A stretch of DNA of 64,000 nt, taken from Austwickia sp. GTDB taxonomy: Bacteria; Actinomycetota; Actinomycetes; Actinomycetales; Dermatophilaceae. The notes beneath the pieces are model-generated. The model had not been told where the DNA came from. It saw only the letters and a list, made by a program, of their open reading frames with translations, and ran no database searches. The stretch covers positions 1,240,001-1,304,000 of the forward strand of contig CP064985.1 in the NCBI GenBank assembly GCA_016699675.1. Direction: 5' to 3'. This document shows, piece by piece, positions 59,691 to 64,000 of the stretch (within the stretch, counting starts at the first letter, position 1; each line of letters starts with the position of its first letter). The position numbers and the translations under genes were made by a program.

Positions 59691-60089
59691 CTAGGCGATC
59701 CGCGCCAGCTGCATCTGCGCGATTCGCAGCTTGGCGCTCAGGCCGCCCAGCTCCGCGACCCGATCCAGGAGCTCACGGCGCAGGTCGCCCGCCCGGCCGC
59801 CGGGAACGTTGCCGGGGCCCTCGGCGAGCAAATGCAGGGCCATGTCCGCGCCCCGCCCCAGCCGGTGTGCCACGTCGCGACCGGCCTCGACGAGACCGAA
59901 GACGTGGTCGCGCAGCTCTTCGGTCGCCGCGGCGGCGGACGAGGCGCTCTGCACGAGCCGTTCGGTGGTGGCCAACGTGGCCGCGATCATCGGCAGGTGC
60001 GCGTCCAGCATGTCCATCGCGGCGAGGCACATCGCCTCGACGTCGATGGCCCCCGCACCCTCAGGGTGGGGCCCGGCACCCTTGCTCAT
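59691..60089 (-). CDS. small helical protein of unknown function, paralogue 2
   Basis: The 132-residue protein aligns with its neighbour: AMCLAAMDMLDAHLPMIAAT, LATTERLVQSAS, GADMALHLLAEGPGNV and LRRELLDRVAELGG. Helices are amphipathic, suggesting a four-helix bundle or a dimer. ATG 60089 has GGAGCGAG upstream. It is divergent from an NYN ribonuclease-like gene 163 bp away. Function is unknown. Confidence 0.68.
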   Translation of the reverse strand: MSKGAGPHPEGAGAIDVEAMCLAAMDMLDAHLPMIAATLATTERLVQSASSAAAATEELRDHVFGLVEAGRDVAHRLGRGADMALHLLAEGPGNVPGGRAGDLRRELLDRVAELGGLSAKLRIAQMQLARIA

Positions 60090-60252
60090 GACTCGCTCCG
60101 ATCGGCGTCCCCGGGCCGCCCAGCAGCCCGATTGCGCCTCCCCATCGGTTCGGCGCCGCGCAACCTGAGCGAATGCCCAACAGCCGCAACACCGCTCCAG
60201 GTCTCCCGGACGGGCCCTGCACGGCACGGTCGCGGGATGCCATGGTGGAGGC

Positions 60253-61482
60253 ATGAGGTCCTGTTGCGCGGCGTACGTCGACGTCGGCTACCTGCTCGCG
60301 GCGGCCGCGACGCGGGTCACCGGCAGTTCCCTGCGCCGCGGCGTCCAGACCGAGTACGCCGAGCTCATCGCCGCCCTCATCGCCCAGATCGAGGCCGACA
60401 GCGGTATGCCGTTGCTCCGCGTCAACTGGTACGACGCGGGCTCGCGCCCGGGCGGCATGCCCGACGCGACCCAGGATGAGATCGGCGCCCTCCCCCGGGT
60501 CAAGCTGCGCCTCGGCCGCCTCTCCTACTCGGGCGAACAAAAGGGCGTCGACGTCCGGATCGGGCTGGACCTGGCCATCCAGGCGCAGCATCGGGTCGCG
60601 GACGTGGCCTACCTCGTCTCCGGCGACGACGACCTCACCGAGGCGGTCGAGGAGGCCCAGGGGCGCGGTGTGCAGGTGGTGCTGCTGGCCGTCGCCGGTC
60701 AGGACGAGCGGCCCCTGGCGGTGTCGAAACACCTCATCCGCGCCGCCGATCGGGTGCTGCTCATCGACCCCGCGGCCATCGACCGCACCGTGAAATCGAT
60801 GGCGATTCCGGAGGGCCTGCTCAGCTCGCTGGCGGGCGACGCCGAGGCGGCGGGCCCGGCGGCCGAGGCGGAGGCCGGCGCGGCGACCGACCCCTCCGCG
60901 ATCCCGTCGACTGCGGGGTCGTCCGCCGACGCAGCCGGCGGCACCGAGGGTGTCGGCTCGGCGGCGGAACAGGTTCCCGGCGCCGCCCCGCGCGCCCGTA
61001 AGCGCACCAGGGGTCAGGTCGCGGCGGGGATCGGCTCAGCCGCCGTCGCGGCAGGCCACCTGGACAAGGGCCACCCCGCGCCGTCAGACACCACACCCGG
61101 GCCCGCCGCCAGCCCCCTCGAGCCCGCCCGCCCGCCGAGCCCCGCGCTGCTGGCCCGCCGCAAACCCACCGAACTCGTGCTGCCGGGCACCCCGGCCGTC
61201 GCCGACCGACCCAGCGAGCCCGCCGGCCCCGCCCCCCTCGAGCTGACGCCGGAACTCTTCGACGACGTCGCGAAGCGGGTGGTCGCGGCCTGGTGCAGCA
61301 GCGCAACCCCCCAGGCGCTCATCGAGCTGCGCGAGCGGGGTCCCGCCATTCCGGCCGAGCTGGACCGGGCGCTGCTCGTGGACCTCGCGGGCCGCGGCGC
61401 CGGGGAGGACTTGGATGACGCGCACCGGCACGCGGTTCGGGACCGGTTCTGGTTCCATATCGCCCGCGTCCGGATGGCCTGA
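60253..61482 (+). CDS. NYN-domain ribonuclease-like protein with disordered linker
   Basis: The 409-residue protein has an N-terminal NYN (PIN-like) domain (1-185): YVDVGYLLAAAATRV gives the first catalytic Asp, KGVDVRIGLDLAIQAQHRV the second group, and VAYLVSGDDDLTEAVEEAQG the third. About 150 Ala/Pro-rich residues follow, then a helical C-terminal domain (ELTPELFDDVAKRVVAAWCS). NYN proteins cleave or process RNA. The start is ATG 60253 with GGAGG. Confidence 0.82.
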   Translation: MRSCCAAYVDVGYLLAAAATRVTGSSLRRGVQTEYAELIAALIAQIEADSGMPLLRVNWYDAGSRPGGMPDATQDEIGALPRVKLRLGRLSYSGEQKGVDVRIGLDLAIQAQHRVADVAYLVSGDDDLTEAVEEAQGRGVQVVLLAVAGQDERPLAVSKHLIRAADRVLLIDPAAIDRTVKSMAIPEGLLSSLAGDAEAAGPAAEAEAGAATDPSAIPSTAGSSADAAGGTEGVGSAAEQVPGAAPRARKRTRGQVAAGIGSAAVAAGHLDKGHPAPSDTTPGPAASPLEPARPPSPALLARRKPTELVLPGTPAVADRPSEPAGPAPLELTPELFDDVAKRVVAAWCSSATPQALIELRERGPAIPAELDRALLVDLAGRGAGEDLDDAHRHAVRDRFWFHIARVRMA

Positions 61483-61526
61483 ACCGGCCCTGCCGCACGC
61501 CGTACGCCGTACGCCGTACGGCCAGC

Positions 61527-62354
61527 TCAGTGCCCGAAGCGGTCGGCGTCGAGCTTCTTGGGGTCGGGCCGGTCGTCGGCGATGGTGGCCATCTCGTCGG
61601 CCGTCAGGGCGAAGTCGAACACGTCGAGGTTCGCGGCCTGCCGGGTCGGGTCCGCCGACTTCGGGCAGGCGGCGTGCCCCTGCTGGACGATCCAGCGGAG
61701 GACGATCTGCTGCGGGGTCTTGCCGTACTTCGCCGCCAGCTCCTGGACCGCCGCCTCTGCGGTGCAACTCCCGCCCTCGCCGAACGGCCGCCACGCCTCC
61801 GTGACGATCCCATGCTCGCGGTGCAGGGCCACGAGGTCGGCCCGCAGGGTGTGCGGGTCGAACTGAATCTGGTTGACCTCCGGGGTGAACCCGCGCGCGA
61901 ACAGGTCGGCCAGGTGATGCGCCTTGAAGTTCGACGTCCCCACGGCACGGACGAGTCCCGCCTCCTGAACGGCGAGGAGCCCCTCGAAGGCCTCGACGTA
62001 CGTCCCCTGCTTCGGGTTCGGCCAGTGGATGAGGAACAGGTCGAGATAGTCCAGACCGAGCCGCTCCAGCGAGGCCTCGCAGGCCTGCCGGACGCCGTCG
62101 ACGCTGTGCCACTTCTTGTTGAACTTGCTGGTGACGAACAGGTCAGCCCGCGCCACACCGCTGCGGCTGATCCCCTCGCCCACGCCGTCCTCGTTCTCGT
62201 AGTTCTCGGCCGTGTCAATCAGGCGGTAGCCGACCTCGATCGCCGAGGCGACCGCGGCCGCGCAGTCCTCGCCGACCAGCGGCCAGGTCCCGAGGCCGAG
62301 CTGCGGCATCTGGCTACCACCGGCGAGCGCGGTGGTGGGGGCGGGGGTGGTCAT
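61527..62354 (-). CDS. aldo/keto reductase (2,5-diketo-gluconate reductase-like)
   Basis: The 275-residue barrel enzyme is complete: GLGTWPLVGEDCAAAVASAI, the catalytic Tyr in IDTAENYENEDGVGEG, Lys in LFVTSKFNKKWH, His in DLFLIHWPNPKQGTY, and the NADPH-binding CPKSADPTRQAANLD. It reduces small carbonyls. The start is ATG 62354 with GAAAGGGA. It is a different lineage from the fragment at 42.0 kb, judging by the C-terminal sequence. Confidence 0.87.
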   Translation of the reverse strand: MTTPAPTTALAGGSQMPQLGLGTWPLVGEDCAAAVASAIEVGYRLIDTAENYENEDGVGEGISRSGVARADLFVTSKFNKKWHSVDGVRQACEASLERLGLDYLDLFLIHWPNPKQGTYVEAFEGLLAVQEAGLVRAVGTSNFKAHHLADLFARGFTPEVNQIQFDPHTLRADLVALHREHGIVTEAWRPFGEGGSCTAEAAVQELAAKYGKTPQQIVLRWIVQQGHAACPKSADPTRQAANLDVFDFALTADEMATIADDRPDPKKLDADRFGH

Positions 62355-62452
62355 GGCGGCGATTCCCTTTCGTGGGCGGCGGTGGCGCGTACGGCGGGTA
62401 GCGGGCCGTCCGGAGAGTCTATGAGCCGCGGCGGTCCAGCCGGCGGGCGACC

Positions 62453-64000
62453 TCACTCCGTCGACGTCCTGCCCGACCAGCGCACCTCCTCGTCGTCGAG
62501 GTGAGTCTGCACCTGCCGAAGCGCCGTGTCATCGATGGTCCGCGCGTCCCGCATCCGCACGACGGTGGCCCGCTTGTGGGCGATCAGGGCCAGCCGTAGC
62601 TCGGCGTACTGTCGTTGCCGGTCCCGCCCCCGTGCCTCAGCCGCGCCGCGATCCCCGTCCCCGTCGGTGTGGGCATCGCCCGGCAGGGCGTAGAGGCGGT
62701 CTTCGTACTCGCTGCGCACGTGCGCCGTGATGTCGGCGTCGATACCGAGCTCCCCGGCGATGCGCGGCAGCGCCGCGAAGGCCTCCTGCACCGCGGTGCG
62801 CTGCGCGAGCCGCACCTCGTCGGCGACGGAGTGATCCTCCGGCAGGTTGGCCCAGCGGATGATTCGCGGCAGGGCCAGCCCTTGCAGCACGAGCGAGGCG
62901 ACCACGACCCCGGCGGTGACGAAGACGATCATGTCGCGGGCCGGGAAGTCGCCTCCGCCGGCGAGGGTTTCGGGCACGGACAGCGCGACCGCGAGGGAGA
63001 CGGCGCCGCGGAAGCCGGCCGCGGTGCTGACCATCCGGGAGCCTGGGGTGGTGCGGAGCGTCCGCTGGTACGGGCGGCGGTCAAGCACGCGAATCGTGAA
63101 GATGGGGACGTGCTGAAAGACCAGCCGCGCCACGACGGTGGTGACATAGACCGCGGCGGTGACCAGCAGCGCCCGCCCCAGCGCGACCGAGGTCAGCCCG
63201 TGCACAGCGCCGGGCAGCTGCAGGCCGATGAGCACGAAGAGTGTGCCGTTGAGTAGGAAGCTGGCCACGGTCCACACCGGAGTCTGCTGCTGGCGGGCCT
63301 GCGCGGAGATGATGCGCGGCGCGACCTGGGACATGTAGAGGCCGCAGGTCACCACGGCCACCACGCCCGAGGCGTGGATGCCCTCGGCGAGGAGATAGGC
63401 CGTGAACGGGGTCAGCACGGCCGCCACCGTGTTGTGCAACGGGTCGACCACACGTCGGCGGACCCAGCGTGCCAGAACGCCGGCCAATCCCCCGACCAGC
63501 ACCCCGCCGCCCAGCGAGACGGCGAAGAGGGCGGCCACGTGGCCGGCCTGGGGGACCGCATCCCGCTGGGCGAGGTCGAGGGCGAGGGCGTACACCACGA
63601 GCGCGGTGCCGTCGTTGATGAGGCTCTCGGCGCGCAGGGTCGTCTGCTGGCCGCGGGACAATCGGCCGGCCATCGACGTCAGGACGGTGGCGTCCGTGGG
63701 GGCCACCGCGGCCCCGATGATCCACGCCGTGCCCCAGGCCAGGCCCAGGGCGTGCGCCACGAGCGCAACGACGGCCGCCGTGAAGATGACCAGCAGCGTG
63801 CCGTTAAGGATGATCCCGCGCAGGAACCGGCGGATCTCCCGCGCCGAGGTCGTCAGCGACTCCCAGTAGAGCAGCGGCGGAAGGAACAGTAGCAGCACCG
63901 CCTCAGGCGGCAGCCCGAGCCCTCGGAACGGCGGTATCAGCGTGAGGAGCAGGCCGGTGGCGACCAGAGGCAATGGGGACGGTATGCCGAGGCGGCGTGC
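62453..64000 (-). CDS. CPA1-family Na+/H+ antiporter (5' end outside window)
   Basis: The readable 515 residues begin ARRLGIPSPLPLVATGLLLT and the frame stays open to the window edge, so the N-terminus is missing. The antiporter fold has LLFLPPLLYWESLTTSAREI, the ion-binding APTDATVLTSM and ESLINDGTALVVYALAL motifs, and 10-12 membrane segments in total. A cytoplasmic tail of about 130 residues follows, rich in charged helices. It exchanges Na+ or K+ for H+. Confidence 0.9.
   Translation of the reverse strand, partial: ARRLGIPSPLPLVATGLLLTLIPPFRGLGLPPEAVLLLFLPPLLYWESLTTSAREIRRFLRGIILNGTLLVIFTAAVVALVAHALGLAWGTAWIIGAAVAPTDATVLTSMAGRLSRGQQTTLRAESLINDGTALVVYALALDLAQRDAVPQAGHVAALFAVSLGGGVLVGGLAGVLARWVRRRVVDPLHNTVAAVLTPFTAYLLAEGIHASGVVAVVTCGLYMSQVAPRIISAQARQQQTPVWTVASFLLNGTLFVLIGLQLPGAVHGLTSVALGRALLVTAAVYVTTVVARLVFQHVPIFTIRVLDRRPYQRTLRTTPGSRMVSTAAGFRGAVSLAVALSVPETLAGGGDFPARDMIVFVTAGVVVASLVLQGLALPRIIRWANLPEDHSVADEVRLAQRTAVQEAFAALPRIAGELGIDADITAHVRSEYEDRLYALPGDAHTDGDGDRGAAEARGRDRQRQYAELRLALIAHKRATVVRMRDARTIDDTALRQVQTHLDDEEVRWSGRTSTE

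Overview
The window is high-GC DNA (strong G/C at third codon positions throughout) from an actinobacterium. Support: a gluABCD-type amino-acid importer, a mycothiol-type formaldehyde/nitrosothiol dehydrogenase next to its metallo-hydrolase partner, an MT0933-like small protein, a lysine/alanine-rich histone-H1-like protein, a SigE-type ECF factor, an ATP-dependent LigB-type DNA ligase, and several leaderless promoters (TANNNT 6-7 nt before the start codon). I cannot assign a genus. No rRNA, tRNA, insertion sequence, prophage or CRISPR array is visible. Genes run off both ends.

Layout. 0-5.4 kb: the carrier-thioesterase end of an NRPS/PKS-like synthase, a metB-tauE sulfur pair, the H1-like protein, a TetR remnant, an MT0933-like gene and a VOC protein. 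5.4-8.2 kb: oleate hydratase divergent from a TetR regulator, with three operator-like palindromes between them. 8.2-13.5 kb: GH38 alpha-mannosidase, a BadF/GlcNAc-kinase-type sugar kinase and a VapBC pair. 13.7-26.5 kb: quinol nitric oxide reductase, CuZn-SOD lipoprotein, gluABCD, an iron-sulfur repair di-iron protein with an Rrf2 regulator, an apiosidase-like glycosidase, the MscR/MBL pair and a RelBE-like pair. Four of these loci deal with nitric oxide or nitrosative damage. 26.5-33.9 kb: ECF sigma factor with membrane partner, a PLP enzyme divergent from an MFS exporter, a DUF4143 ATPase with upstream iterons, and a TetR/RibD-type pair. 33.9-45.4 kb: MarR-DHA2 efflux operon, SSS symporter, adenosine deaminase, pirin, methyltransferase, an aldo/keto-reductase fragment, TRIC channel plus 2-hydroxyacid dehydrogenase, then 1.3 kb rich in repeats. 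45.4-56.4 kb: TetR-MMPL operon, a Pr6Pr gene broken by an in-frame TAG, a PAS sensor, DNA ligase and two alpha/beta hydrolases. 56.6-64 kb: AI-2E family exporter and MFS protein (overlapping), two paralogous small helical proteins of unknown function beside an NYN ribonuclease-like gene, an aldo/keto reductase and a truncated CPA1 antiporter.

The most unusual signal lies at gene ends. At eight or more genes the last bases, including the stop codon, are repeated in tandem just downstream, in units of 7-33 bp, so that several stops follow the real one. A related dispersed motif (CGCAACCAYGGTRA) supplies the stop codon of two genes and surrounds two broken ones. A separate intergenic element, a 60-bp dyad with a GGTGCCATGGCACC core, occurs three times, once with perfect 19-bp arms. 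Start codons were chosen by ribosome-binding site, overlap with the neighbour, leaderless promoter and family length; all functions are inferred from sequence only.
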